From Tenacibaculum agarivorans (lineage in GTDB: Bacteria > Bacteroidota > Bacteroidia > Flavobacteriales > Flavobacteriaceae), in contig NZ_MSMP01000008.1 in NCBI RefSeq assembly GCF_001936575.1, positions 62,001-126,000 of the forward strand: a stretch of DNA of 64,000 nt. The letters are read 5' to 3'. Below are positions 18,630 through 27,327 of the stretch, in pieces. Position numbers and translations under genes: made by a program. How positions within the stretch are numbered: position 1 is the stretch's first letter; every line of letters starts with the position of its first letter. The notes below the pieces were generated by a model. It was given only the letters and a program-made list of their open reading frames with translations. It did no database searches and was not told the origin of the DNA.

Positions 18630-18827
18630 TTTTTTAAATTTTTAAAGTTGTGCTTACTCTTTTTTTAAGGTTTTTCAGCTTCCCTCCCTTTTGTTGCAAC
18701 AGTTAGATTTTATTCTTAAAATCATGAAATGATGAATAGAAGTGTATAAGTATTATTCTAAATTTATTTTTTGATTTTTAGTATAATAAGTTGAGTTATT
18801 CAACTGCTACTGCATCATTTACACTGG

Positions 18828-18858
18828 CAAATATATAGGCGGTTTTTAGTGTTCACAA
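18828..18858 (-). promoter_or_regulatory. Promoter of the small-secreted-protein/GLPGLI operon
   Basis: On the minus strand TTG (18858-18856) is followed after 20 bases by TATATTTG (18835-18828), an exact match to the Bacteroidota TTG-N19-21-TAnnTTTG promoter. The phased 21-bp repeats begin only 5 bases upstream of the TTG, an ideal activator position. Confidence 0.75.
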
Positions 18859-18862
18859 GAAG

Positions 18863-18925
18863 TCTATATCTCCATTCATGAATAGCGACTCTGTATTCAC
18901 GAATTCAGACTCTGTATTCATGAAT
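18863..18925. promoter_or_regulatory. Triple 21-bp operator repeats (ATTCAYGAAT)
   Basis: ATTCATGAAT (18874-18883), ATTCACGAAT (18895-18904) and ATTCATGAAT (18916-18925) start exactly 21 bases apart. The flanks of units 2 and 3 also match (GACTCTGTATTCA). 21 bp is two helical turns and the spacing of tandem AraC-type half-sites. They sit between the divergent operons. The most likely binder is the TPR-AraC protein at 22106; that link is inference. Confidence 0.75.
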
Positions 18926-19016
18926 GAAGGTGTTTTATTTGTTGATTTTCAAAGCTTTGTTTGTTTGGTTTAGAATTTGAAGACTATTAAGTATTTTTGT
19001 TGTCAAATTGATAAGA

Positions 19017-21251
19017 ATGCACAAAAATCCGTATCAAGTTTTTAGTAATTATATTTTAAGAACACCGATGTTTTCATTGAATAGTTATAATAAGCTTACT
19101 AAATTTGATATGATAGATGAATTATCTTTTAATTCATTTATTACTTCAAGCATATTTAAAGAAGCTATCTACTTAGCATCACCTGAATTTTTCACAATTT
19201 TTGAAAGATATATTAATAATGATATAAAAGACTCTAAGAAAAAACAGCGTATAAGAAATTCGATTCTTAAATATATTACTAGAACTTGTAGTAGATGTAC
19301 TCCTTTTGGACTATTTACAAATTGTAGTGTTGGTAGTTTTTCTGATAAAACTGAGATTCAGTTTGAAACCAGCAAGATGTATAAACGGGTTACACGTTTA
19401 AGCATGGATGTACTTGATGAACTATGCAGAAATTTACTGCAAAATGAAGAAGTTAAAGAAAAAATAAAATTTTATACTAATAATAGTTTATACGCATTAA
19501 GTAATCAATTTAGATATATTTCATATGAAATTCAAAATGGAAAACGTATTTATAATTTAGATGGTGCTGTAAAAACAGAATATTTAGAGGCGATTATAGA
19601 AGAAGCTAAAAAAGGCAAAAGCATAGATGAATTAATAACGTTAATTGTTAAGGATAACATAACCAAGACAGAAGCGAAAGAATATATAAGTGCTCTTGTA
19701 GACTGCCAAATTTTAGTACCAGAACTAGGAATAAATCTTACAGGAAAAAACAGTTTAGATCATCTGATAGATATACTAAAATTAAGACATATCGATTCCA
19801 ATATTATTAATAGATTACAGCAATATCAGAAATCACTACTTAATTTAGATGAAAATTTTAGCAATACGAAAATAGATTATAACCTATTAATCGAGCAATT
19901 AAAGAATAAAGATAGTTTATCTAATCATAAATCTTTTTTCCAAACAGATGTCATGGCAACATTGCAAAGTAATGTGTTGGATAAGTCAATAGTACATCAA
20001 CTAAAAAAAGCTATGGTAATTTTAAATAAAATGTCTTTACCTTATGAAATTGAACGATTAGCTAATTTTAAAAGAATATTTAAAAAGCGCTTTGAAAGTC
20101 AAGAGGTAGCTCTTAGTTATGTTTTAGATACTGAATTAGGACTAGGGTATGATATGGCTAAAGATACCATAACTCCTTTATTAGATGATTTAAAATTAAC
20201 TCAGCCCAAAAAGCTATATAAAAGTATTATATGGACAGAGGTTGATGAGATATTATTAAAAAAGGTGTTATTTACTTTAAAAAATGGATCTAAAATAATA
20301 GAATTAACTCATGATGATTTCAAAGATTTTGAGTCAAAATGGGATGATCTTCCAGATACTATATCCACTGTAATTGAAATAGTAAATTTGGAAAGTGGTA
20401 GTCAAATTTTTTGTAACATGATAGGTGGAAGTAGTGCGGCAAATTTAATTTCAAGATTTAGTCATTTGGACAGCTCCATAGACAATCATGTTTCGCAAAT
20501 ACTTTCATTGGAAGAATCCATAAATCAAGAAAAAATCATAGCAGATATAGTTCACTTACCTCAGTCTAAAGCGGGTAATTTTATCTATCGTCCTACACAA
20601 AGATCTTATGAAATTCCTTATTTAGGGAAATCAATATTATCTTCGAAAAGACAAATAGATATAAACGATATTATGATTTCTATGCATGGAGAAGAAATCA
20701 TACTAAGATCTAAAAAATTTAATTGCCAAATTTTACCAAGACTTACAAATGCGCATGTACCTAGCTCGCAATCTCTACCTTTGTATCGATTTTTATGTGA
20801 TATTCAATTAGAAAAGAAAAGAGAAGGAGTTTGCTTTAAATGGCATAGTTTATTTAATAGTTTTTCATTTCTGCCAAGAGTAACTTTTCAGAATATTATT
20901 TTTTCTAAAGCTAAATGGATAATTAATATTTTAGAAATACAGCATTTGTATAAATTGTCAAATAAAGATGATGTATTTAAAGAGTTTCTAGATTGGGGAA
21001 AAACTCTTGAATTACCAAAATATGTTCAATTGGTAGAAGGGGATAATACTTTATTAATTCATACTCATAATTCAGATTGTATAAATATGTTATTGGCAAC
21101 TGTAAAGAATAAAAAAAGTTTTGTTTTAGAAGAGTTCTTATTCCATAATACTAATCTGGTAACAGACAATAGAGATTTTTTCTGCAATGAATTTGTTGTT
21201 TCTTTTTTTAATAATAAAAAACTAAAGGATATTGAAATTAAAGAAAACTAG
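19017..21251 (+). CDS. Lantibiotic dehydratase, N-terminal (glutamylation) half
   Basis: 744 residues from the ATG at 19017 (an upstream TTG at 19008 is less likely). The domain is Lant_dehydr_N: SRCTPFGLFTNCSVGSF near 95-111 and a C-terminal NEFVVSFFN near the position where the LanB glutamylation domain normally ends. In class I lanthipeptides this domain uses glutamyl-tRNA to activate Ser/Thr of the precursor. The elimination domain is on the next gene, overlapping by 20 bases, so LanB is split. A TATTTTTG box at 18992-18999 gives a very short leader. It is divergent from the small-secreted-protein operon. Confidence 0.9.
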   Translation: MHKNPYQVFSNYILRTPMFSLNSYNKLTKFDMIDELSFNSFITSSIFKEAIYLASPEFFTIFERYINNDIKDSKKKQRIRNSILKYITRTCSRCTPFGLFTNCSVGSFSDKTEIQFETSKMYKRVTRLSMDVLDELCRNLLQNEEVKEKIKFYTNNSLYALSNQFRYISYEIQNGKRIYNLDGAVKTEYLEAIIEEAKKGKSIDELITLIVKDNITKTEAKEYISALVDCQILVPELGINLTGKNSLDHLIDILKLRHIDSNIINRLQQYQKSLLNLDENFSNTKIDYNLLIEQLKNKDSLSNHKSFFQTDVMATLQSNVLDKSIVHQLKKAMVILNKMSLPYEIERLANFKRIFKKRFESQEVALSYVLDTELGLGYDMAKDTITPLLDDLKLTQPKKLYKSIIWTEVDEILLKKVLFTLKNGSKIIELTHDDFKDFESKWDDLPDTISTVIEIVNLESGSQIFCNMIGGSSAANLISRFSHLDSSIDNHVSQILSLEESINQEKIIADIVHLPQSKAGNFIYRPTQRSYEIPYLGKSILSSKRQIDINDIMISMHGEEIILRSKKFNCQILPRLTNAHVPSSQSLPLYRFLCDIQLEKKREGVCFKWHSLFNSFSFLPRVTFQNIIFSKAKWIINILEIQHLYKLSNKDDVFKEFLDWGKTLELPKYVQLVEGDNTLLIHTHNSDCINMLLATVKNKKSFVLEEFLFHNTNLVTDNRDFFCNEFVVSFFNNKKLKDIEIKEN

Positions 21252-22113
21252 GAAGCTTAGAAGAAGTTTTACCATTGGAGAAGAATGGATATACTATAAA
21301 ATTTATAGTGGTATTTCTGTTTCAGATACTATTTTAATAGATGTGCTTAAGAATATAACCGATCAGTTAATTGAAAACAATATAATTCTAAAGTGGTTTT
21401 TCATTAGATACTCTGATCCAGAACCACATTTAAGAGTTCGTTTTTTAATTAAAGATATCTCAGATTTTGGATTGGTAGTAAATAGTATTAGAAAAGATTT
21501 GTCAGTATTTATTAATAGTGGAGAGATTTGGGATATACAGTTGCACAGCTATAATAGAGAGCTGGAACGTTATGGAGAAACTACAATTAATTTGGCAGAA
21601 TCTATGTTTTTTTACGATACTGATATGGTATTGAATCTCATAAGATATAACCTTGACTCTGAAGACTATTTTATGTACATATTAAAAGCAGTTAATGATA
21701 CTTTAACTTTTTTTGAAATAGATGAACATAAAAAACTTAATTTAATAACTCAAGTAAGAAATTCTTTCAGAAAAGAGTTTAATATAGAAAAGACTTTGAA
21801 TAAGCAATTAGATAAAAAATTTAGAAGATTAGAGCCTAAAGTATCTAGTATTCTGAATTTCAGTAAAAATGATTTTAATTTACCTGCATTGAAATCTATT
21901 GATGGTAGAAACGTAAATTATAGACCTATAATTGATGAATTTGTTATGATGAATATGAATAAAGAATTATCAGTTCATATGGATGAATTAATAACAAGTT
22001 TTATCCATATGACAATAAATAGAAGTTTTCGTTCAAAACAACGGTTACATGAAATGTTAATATATGATGTACTATATCGTTACTATAAATCTAAAATAGC
22101 CAGAAATGAATAA
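21232..22113 (+). CDS. Lantibiotic dehydratase C-terminal (elimination) half, SpaB_C
   Basis: 293 residues, read from a TTG at 21232 because no ATG occurs before the conserved opening RSFTIGEEWIYYKIYSG. The block KWFFIRYSDPEPHLRVRF near 55-72 and HSYNRELERYG near 103 are hallmarks of the thiopeptide/SpaB_C elimination domain, which removes glutamate to leave dehydroalanine or dehydrobutyrine. It overlaps the glutamylation-domain gene by 20 bases in the +1 frame and the regulator gene by 8 bases. Together the two halves make about 1,040 residues, close to a full LanB. Confidence 0.88.
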   Translation: MKLKKTRKLRRSFTIGEEWIYYKIYSGISVSDTILIDVLKNITDQLIENNIILKWFFIRYSDPEPHLRVRFLIKDISDFGLVVNSIRKDLSVFINSGEIWDIQLHSYNRELERYGETTINLAESMFFYDTDMVLNLIRYNLDSEDYFMYILKAVNDTLTFFEIDEHKKLNLITQVRNSFRKEFNIEKTLNKQLDKKFRRLEPKVSSILNFSKNDFNLPALKSIDGRNVNYRPIIDEFVMMNMNKELSVHMDELITSFIHMTINRSFRSKQRLHEMLIYDVLYRYYKSKIARNE

Positions 22114-23806
22114 AATACGATTGTTATTTTTCTTTTTAATCATAGTTACATTTTGTAATGCTCAAAAAGTTCCTGATTCGCTTCTGCAGAGATCATATGA
22201 TAAGCTTTTTGATTTATACAATAGTGGCGATAAACTAGAAAATACTTATAATTATGCCCAAGCGTATTTGAGAAAGGCTCTGGGTGATAGAGATACTACA
22301 AAAATATTGACTGGATATTATTTAAATGCCTTACTATGTAAAGAGAAGAAGCGTTTACAATATTATGACAGTATTCTTGATCTTACAAAGTACTATCAAG
22401 ATGAGACTTACCCGACTGCAATTTATATATCCCAAGGTGACTTCTATTACAGAAAAAAAGATTTTAATACAGCTTTAGATTATTATTTAAAAGCTAAATC
22501 AACAGCAGAAAAAACAGATAATAAATTCTTAATTTATAACAGTAATTGTTTTATTGGTAAAGTTAGGGATAGAACAAAAGATTCTATAGCAGCTTTAAAT
22601 ATTCACAGAGAAAATTTTGTATTTGTAAAAAATAATATTTCAAAGTTTCCATCGGCAATTCATTTACAAGCATTATATGCTTTAGCCAACGCATATAATA
22701 ACACACAGGTATTAGATTCTGCATTATATTATAATAAAATAGGTTTAGAGTTAGCTCGTAAAACTAATTCAACAAATGAGTTACATCTTCTTTTATTAAA
22801 TGATGGTACTACACAGTACTATTTAAAAAATTATGGAAGTGCTATTCAAAGTTTGAGTAAAGCTAGGGATTACTTCAAAAAAATAAATAATAAATCTAAC
22901 TTATCGGAGAGTCTTTATTTTTTGGGAAAAAGTCAAATGAATGTAAATGAAAAAGAAGAAGCTATCAACAATTTTAAAATCATTGATACTATTTTTCAAA
23001 AAACAAATGACTTATTACCAAGATTAAGAGATTCCTATGAATTACTTATTAATTACTCTAAAGAAACTAAAAATTTAAATCAACAGTTATATTTTTTAAA
23101 TAACTTAATTAAACTAGATAGTATAATTACAACTAATGAAAGTTACCTTACAAACAAATTAATTAAGAAGTATGATATTCCAAAGATTGTAGCAGAAAAA
23201 GAAGCAGTTATTAACGAACTTGAAAGTAAAAATACTATCAATAAAAAAATTATTTTATTAATCGTTTTTGTTCTTATGGTGGTATCAATTTTATTATATC
23301 TACAATCGGTTAAGAAAAAGAAGTATAAAGAGCGTTTCGAAGCAATTATAGAACAAAGTAAAATAAATATACAAAAACAAAAAGTAGTAGAACAAGATCA
23401 AAAAAATGATCCAAAAATTAATGAAAAAGTTAAAAAAACTATTAATGTTCCAGAGGATATTGTAAATGAAATTTTTAAGTGCTTAGATAAGTTTGAAGCA
23501 GAAAAAGGATATCTGAATACAAATGTGAATATTCAAGAACTAGCAAAAAATTTTAAAACGAATGCTAACTATTTATCCAAAGTAATTAATCATTATAAAA
23601 AACAAAACTTTACTACTTATATTAATTATTTAAGAATAGACTATGTAATTGACGAATTACAAACAAATAAAACGTATCGAAAATTTACGATTAGAGCACT
23701 GGCTAGAGAGATTGGTTTTAAATCTTCAGAGTCTTTTTCCAAATCTTTTTATAAAAAAACAGGGATTAAACCCTCTTATTTTATAGAAAATATAGAAAAG
23801 AGTTAA
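22106..23806 (+). CDS. Membrane-anchored TPR-AraC regulator
   Basis: 566 residues. An N-terminal signal sequence (1-19, ending TFCNAQ) leads to a predicted periplasmic TPR region (about 65-330). A membrane helix follows at about 384-402 (ILLIVFVLMVVSILLYL), then a lysine-rich coiled coil and an AraC DNA-binding domain (about 455-562, ending TGIKPSYF). This sensor-regulator layout is frequent in Bacteroidota. It starts inside the dehydratase gene stop region and precedes the precursor gene, so it is the obvious regulator of the cluster and candidate binder of the ATTCATGAAT sites. The signal sensed is unknown. Confidence 0.85.
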   Translation: MNKIRLLFFFLIIVTFCNAQKVPDSLLQRSYDKLFDLYNSGDKLENTYNYAQAYLRKALGDRDTTKILTGYYLNALLCKEKKRLQYYDSILDLTKYYQDETYPTAIYISQGDFYYRKKDFNTALDYYLKAKSTAEKTDNKFLIYNSNCFIGKVRDRTKDSIAALNIHRENFVFVKNNISKFPSAIHLQALYALANAYNNTQVLDSALYYNKIGLELARKTNSTNELHLLLLNDGTTQYYLKNYGSAIQSLSKARDYFKKINNKSNLSESLYFLGKSQMNVNEKEEAINNFKIIDTIFQKTNDLLPRLRDSYELLINYSKETKNLNQQLYFLNNLIKLDSIITTNESYLTNKLIKKYDIPKIVAEKEAVINELESKNTINKKIILLIVFVLMVVSILLYLQSVKKKKYKERFEAIIEQSKINIQKQKVVEQDQKNDPKINEKVKKTINVPEDIVNEIFKCLDKFEAEKGYLNTNVNIQELAKNFKTNANYLSKVINHYKKQNFTTYINYLRIDYVIDELQTNKTYRKFTIRALAREIGFKSSESFSKSFYKKTGIKPSYFIENIEKS

Positions 23807-23845
23807 CTTGTTAATTGTTTGTTTATTAGTGTTTTATATAGTGTT

Positions 23846-23855
23846 ATTCATGAAT
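23846..23855. promoter_or_regulatory. ATTCATGAAT site upstream of the precursor gene
   Basis: A perfect copy of the palindrome repeated three times at 18874-18925. A TAATTTTG box (23904-23911) lies 49 bases downstream, versus 39 bases between the nearest palindrome and the -7 box in the divergent operon: one helical turn different. Supports co-regulation of precursor and secreted-protein operon. Confidence 0.6.
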
Positions 23856-23954
23856 CAAGACAAGCATTTATAAAATGGTAAGCTTTTAGTTGAGTTTCAT
23901 TCGTAATTTTGGATTGACTAAAATTTAATTACTCACTAATCAAAAAACCATATC

Positions 23955-24143
23955 ATGAAAACATTAAAATTAGACAACTTTAGAGTATCTGCTTTATCAA
24001 ACTTACATGCAGTTAGAGGTGGAGATGATGATTCAGAAACTGGACCAAGTATATGTGTGGAGTCATCTAGTAAATGGGTTACACCATCTCAAGCAGGTGG
24101 TGGTGGAGGAAATGGTAAAGTAAGTGCAGTTATAATAAGATAA
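23955..24143 (+). CDS. Class I lanthipeptide-type precursor peptide
   Basis: 62 residues. The leader (MKTLKLDNFRVSALSNLHAVRGG) has the KLDNF...LS...V-GG form of Bacteroidota RiPP leaders. The predicted core begins DDDSETGPSICVESSSKW and continues with Thr/Ser sites, a run of five glycines and a hydrophobic end (SAVIIR). There is one cysteine and about eight Ser/Thr, so at most one thioether ring can form; other sites could stay dehydrated. It has its own upstream region with a candidate operator and is followed by a strong hairpin terminator. Family call rests on leader form and the adjacent dehydratase. Confidence 0.82.
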   Translation: MKTLKLDNFRVSALSNLHAVRGGDDDSETGPSICVESSSKWVTPSQAGGGGGNGKVSAVIIR

Positions 24144-24162
24144 ATTATATAAATGCTTTTTA

Positions 24163-24197
24163 ATAATGCAAAGATATGGTTCATATTCTTTGCATTT
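24163..24197 (+). terminator. Terminator after the precursor gene
   Basis: AATGCAAAGATATG (24163-24176) pairs with CATATTCTTTGCATT (24180-24194) with one bulged base and a 3-base loop, followed by TTTT. It should end most precursor transcripts before the protease gene, giving more peptide than protease. Confidence 0.8.
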
Positions 24198-24221
24198 TTA
24201 CAATTTTAATAAGTTTAAAAT

Positions 24222-25862
24222 ATGTTTACTTCCCAAATATCCATTAATCATATATATATTATAGTATTGATTTTATTATCAAGCTGTAATAATAGTAAGT
24301 ACATATCTATAGAAGATCAAAATATACCTCTATCACAAGTAGTAAAGGAAGAAAAAGTTAAAGATTGGAGTCATAAAGATATTTTACTTGATTCTATACC
24401 TGGGATTAGTTTAGAAAGGGCATATAATACTATTTTAAAAAACAAATCAGGAAAAGAGGTCATTGTAGCTTTAATCGATACAGGTGTTGATATAAATCAC
24501 AAGAATTTAAAAGATCACATTTGGATTAATGATGATGAAATTTTAGATAATAATCTTGATGATGATAAGAATGGTCATATAGATGATATTCAGGGGTGGA
24601 ATTTTTCAGGTAATGATAAGGAAGAGACTAATAAATATAATCATTATGATTACACTAGAATTGTAAGCGCATTTCGTGATAAATACAAGAATAAGGATGA
24701 AGATGATATTAATTCTTCTGATTTAAATGAATTTAAGATGTATAAAAGAGCTGAAAAAAGATTAAAGGAGAAAACCAAATCTGTGGCTCAAGAAAAAGAA
24801 TATGCACAAAATGTTTTTATATGGAAAAACAAGGCTATTGAGATTTTAAAAAATAAAACCAAAATCGAAAATATTACAATTCAAAAGCTCGATAGTATAA
24901 AGAAATTGTATGCAAAAGATTCTATTATACAATTAAATATTAAGATTGCAACTGGTTTCATAAAAAATGGGTACACTGATGATTATATAGATGGATTAAA
25001 GTTAAGAGCAAGTAATATGCTATCAAAACAACTTAATGTTAATTATAATGAACGGAAGGTAACTGGAGATGACCCTAATGATATGGCTAACACTAATTAT
25101 GGGAATTCTGAAATTAATGCAGACATTAACTTTTTTACTCATGGAACTATAGTAGCAGGCGTTATAGCTAAAAACACGCCTGAAATTAAAGTAATGCCGC
25201 TTTGTATTTCTGGTTTTGGTACTAAACATGATAAAGATATAGCACAAGCTATTTATTATGCTGTAAATAATGGTGCGAAAGTTATTAATATGAGTTTTGG
25301 TAAAGATTTTTCTTTACACAAAGAGTGGATAGATGATGCTATCAAATATGCAGAAAAGCATAATGTTTTAATTGTAACTTCAGCAGGAAATGACAATGAT
25401 GATATGGATAATATAGAAAAGTTTAATTATCCAGATGATAGAGATGAAAATGGAAAAGAAATTGTTTCCAATTTTTTGAAAGTAGGAGGATCTACATACA
25501 ATATAAATGAAGATTTAAAGTATGGATATAGCAATTACGGTTTGAAAAATGTAGATCTATTTGCGCCTGCAGAAAAGATATATACTACTTTTCCTGATAA
25601 TAAATTTAAATATGATACAGGTACTTCTTTAGCTTCTGCAATAACAGCTAAGATTGGAGCATTGTTGTATTCATATTATCCAAAATTGACATCTTCTGAA
25701 GTGAAAAACATACTTATGGATTCAGGAATCAAATATAACTTCAATGTGAAAGTTTCTTCAAAAGAAAACAAAACTATTCCTTTTGATAAACTTTCAAAGT
25801 CAGGTAGGGTTTTAAATGCTTATAATGCTTTTATAATGGCTGATAGCATTATATCCCATTAA
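24222..25862 (+). CDS. S8 (subtilisin-like) serine protease lipoprotein
   Basis: 546 residues. The N-terminus has a lipoprotein signal with lipobox LSSC near residues 20-23, so it is lipid-anchored outside the cytoplasm. The catalytic triad is visible: Asp in ALIDTGVD (about 82-89), His in FTHGTIVAG (near 305) and Ser in TGTSLASA (near 467). About 220 residues separate Asp and His, an insertion common in Bacteroidota members. Directly after the lanthipeptide precursor, it is the probable leader peptidase (LanP), but a general protease role cannot be excluded. All catalytic residues are present. Confidence 0.87.
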   Translation: MFTSQISINHIYIIVLILLSSCNNSKYISIEDQNIPLSQVVKEEKVKDWSHKDILLDSIPGISLERAYNTILKNKSGKEVIVALIDTGVDINHKNLKDHIWINDDEILDNNLDDDKNGHIDDIQGWNFSGNDKEETNKYNHYDYTRIVSAFRDKYKNKDEDDINSSDLNEFKMYKRAEKRLKEKTKSVAQEKEYAQNVFIWKNKAIEILKNKTKIENITIQKLDSIKKLYAKDSIIQLNIKIATGFIKNGYTDDYIDGLKLRASNMLSKQLNVNYNERKVTGDDPNDMANTNYGNSEINADINFFTHGTIVAGVIAKNTPEIKVMPLCISGFGTKHDKDIAQAIYYAVNNGAKVINMSFGKDFSLHKEWIDDAIKYAEKHNVLIVTSAGNDNDDMDNIEKFNYPDDRDENGKEIVSNFLKVGGSTYNINEDLKYGYSNYGLKNVDLFAPAEKIYTTFPDNKFKYDTGTSLASAITAKIGALLYSYYPKLTSSEVKNILMDSGIKYNFNVKVSSKENKTIPFDKLSKSGRVLNAYNAFIMADSIISH

Positions 25863-25893
25863 TTTTTATTTGGTAGCTGAATTAAAATGTATA

Positions 25894-26694
25894 TCAAAAC
25901 TCTTTCCTTTCAACTATTATATTTTTAAAATCCTTTACTAAAGTTTGTAGTAGTCTTTTATCAGAATTTGTATAAAATATATTTGGATTTATTTGAGATG
26001 AATTAGTGTTTAGTAGGTCTTCTTGAGATAATATTCTCTTAGTTTGTCTAGCTACGGCTTCACCAGAATCAATTATATTTATAGAGTTGTTTGTAATTCT
26101 TTTGATAACTGGTATTAAAAAAGGGTAGTGAGTACACCCTAGAACTAAGCAATCTATATTTTGATCTAGCATTGGGTTTAAGTATTTCTCGAGTAATAGG
26201 TACATTTCTTCAGAGTCTATTTTACCCGCTTCTATTAGTTCTACTAAACCTTCACCAACTTGTTCTATAATATTGATATTATCATCAATTTTTGAAGATG
26301 TTTTTTCAAACAGTTCGCTATTTAATGTGCCTTTAGTTGCAAGTATACCAACAGTTTTTGTTTTAGTTTGTAATGATGCTGGTTTTATAGCGGGTTCAAT
26401 GCCAATAAACGGTATGTTATAAGAGTTTCTTAAATGTTTTATTGCGTTTGTAGTAGCAGTGTTACAGGCAACAATAATAAGCTTGCAATTTCTCTTTAAT
26501 AGATATTCTGTATTCTTAATAGATAATTCAGTAATTCTTTCCTTGGATTTTTGTCCATATGGAGCATTAATGCTATCTGATAAATAGATAGTTTGTTCAT
26601 TAGGTAAAGCTTTATGAACTTCTTTCCATATTGAAATTCCTCCAACACCAGAATCAAATATACCTATGGGGTTTTCAGCTTCTAAGATCATCAT
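25894..26694 (-). CDS. murI: Glutamate racemase
   Basis: 266 residues. IGIFDSGVGGISIW near the N-terminus, VACNTATTNAI with the first catalytic cysteine, and LGCTHYPFLIP with the second, are the signature of this cytoplasmic enzyme. It converts L- to D-glutamate for peptidoglycan. It is last in the block bamA-skp-skp-murI on the minus strand, a common flavobacterial order, and is convergent with the S8 protease gene. Two Met codons open the frame; either could start it. Confidence 0.95.
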   Translation of the reverse strand: MMILEAENPIGIFDSGVGGISIWKEVHKALPNEQTIYLSDSINAPYGQKSKERITELSIKNTEYLLKRNCKLIIVACNTATTNAIKHLRNSYNIPFIGIEPAIKPASLQTKTKTVGILATKGTLNSELFEKTSSKIDDNINIIEQVGEGLVELIEAGKIDSEEMYLLLEKYLNPMLDQNIDCLVLGCTHYPFLIPVIKRITNNSINIIDSGEAVARQTKRILSQEDLLNTNSSQINPNIFYTNSDKRLLQTLVKDFKNIIVERKEF

Positions 26695-26766
26695 TACTTC
26701 AAAAATAAAAATCCTACCTCAAAGAAGCAGGATTTTCTATATTTATTATTGTTTACTATCGTTAGA

Positions 26767-27276
26767 TTAGAATCCTAATTTAGCTTTTACAGCATTAAAG
26801 ATATCTTCACCTTTTTCAAAAACGATTAAACCTTTACCTGGTGCAGCGTCTAATACATAAACAATATTCTTTTCAGCAGCTACAGCTTTAATTGCATTTT
26901 CAGCTTTTTCAAGAATAGGTCTAGTTTTTTCTTGGTATTTTTTAGCCATCTCTTGATTCATAGTTTGCTCAGCTTGAGCTATCTTTTGACGATCTTGTTG
27001 AACTTCAAGAGCTCTCTTTTGATTTGTCTCTTGAGTTTGACTCTTTCCTTCAGCTTCGTATTTTTTTACTTTAGCTTCTAAGGCTTTAAACATACCTTCA
27101 ATATCAGCTCTATATGTTTTTTGTAATTTTTCTAATTCAGCTTTCAATGCCTTAGTTTCCGGCATTTCAGCAAGTAATTTGTCGGTATTAATATGTGCAG
27201 TTTTCTGTGCATTTACCACTCCACCTAAACCAACCGTAAAAATTGCAGCTAATAATAACGTCTTTAAATGTTTCAT
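26767..27276 (-). CDS. OmpH/Skp-family periplasmic chaperone
   Basis: 169 residues. Signal peptide 1-23 (GGVVNAQ), then a short beta element (TAHINTDKLLAEMP), a long charged coiled coil (about 40-125) and a C-terminal core (YVLDAAPGKGLIVFEKGEDI). This is the Skp layout: a trimer whose tentacles hold unfolded outer-membrane proteins on the way to BamA. Downstream of another Skp-like gene and bamA, as expected. Confidence 0.9.
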   Translation of the reverse strand: MKHLKTLLLAAIFTVGLGGVVNAQKTAHINTDKLLAEMPETKALKAELEKLQKTYRADIEGMFKALEAKVKKYEAEGKSQTQETNQKRALEVQQDRQKIAQAEQTMNQEMAKKYQEKTRPILEKAENAIKAVAAEKNIVYVLDAAPGKGLIVFEKGEDIFNAVKAKLGF

Positions 27277-27327
27277 GTTTACTTTAATTTAAATTTTTGT
27301 TCTCTTTTCTATTTTGTTAAATTGTGT

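Noticed and set aside
18863-18925. CRISPR array
   Set aside because: The 21-bp units are tandem without spacers and sit in a promoter region.
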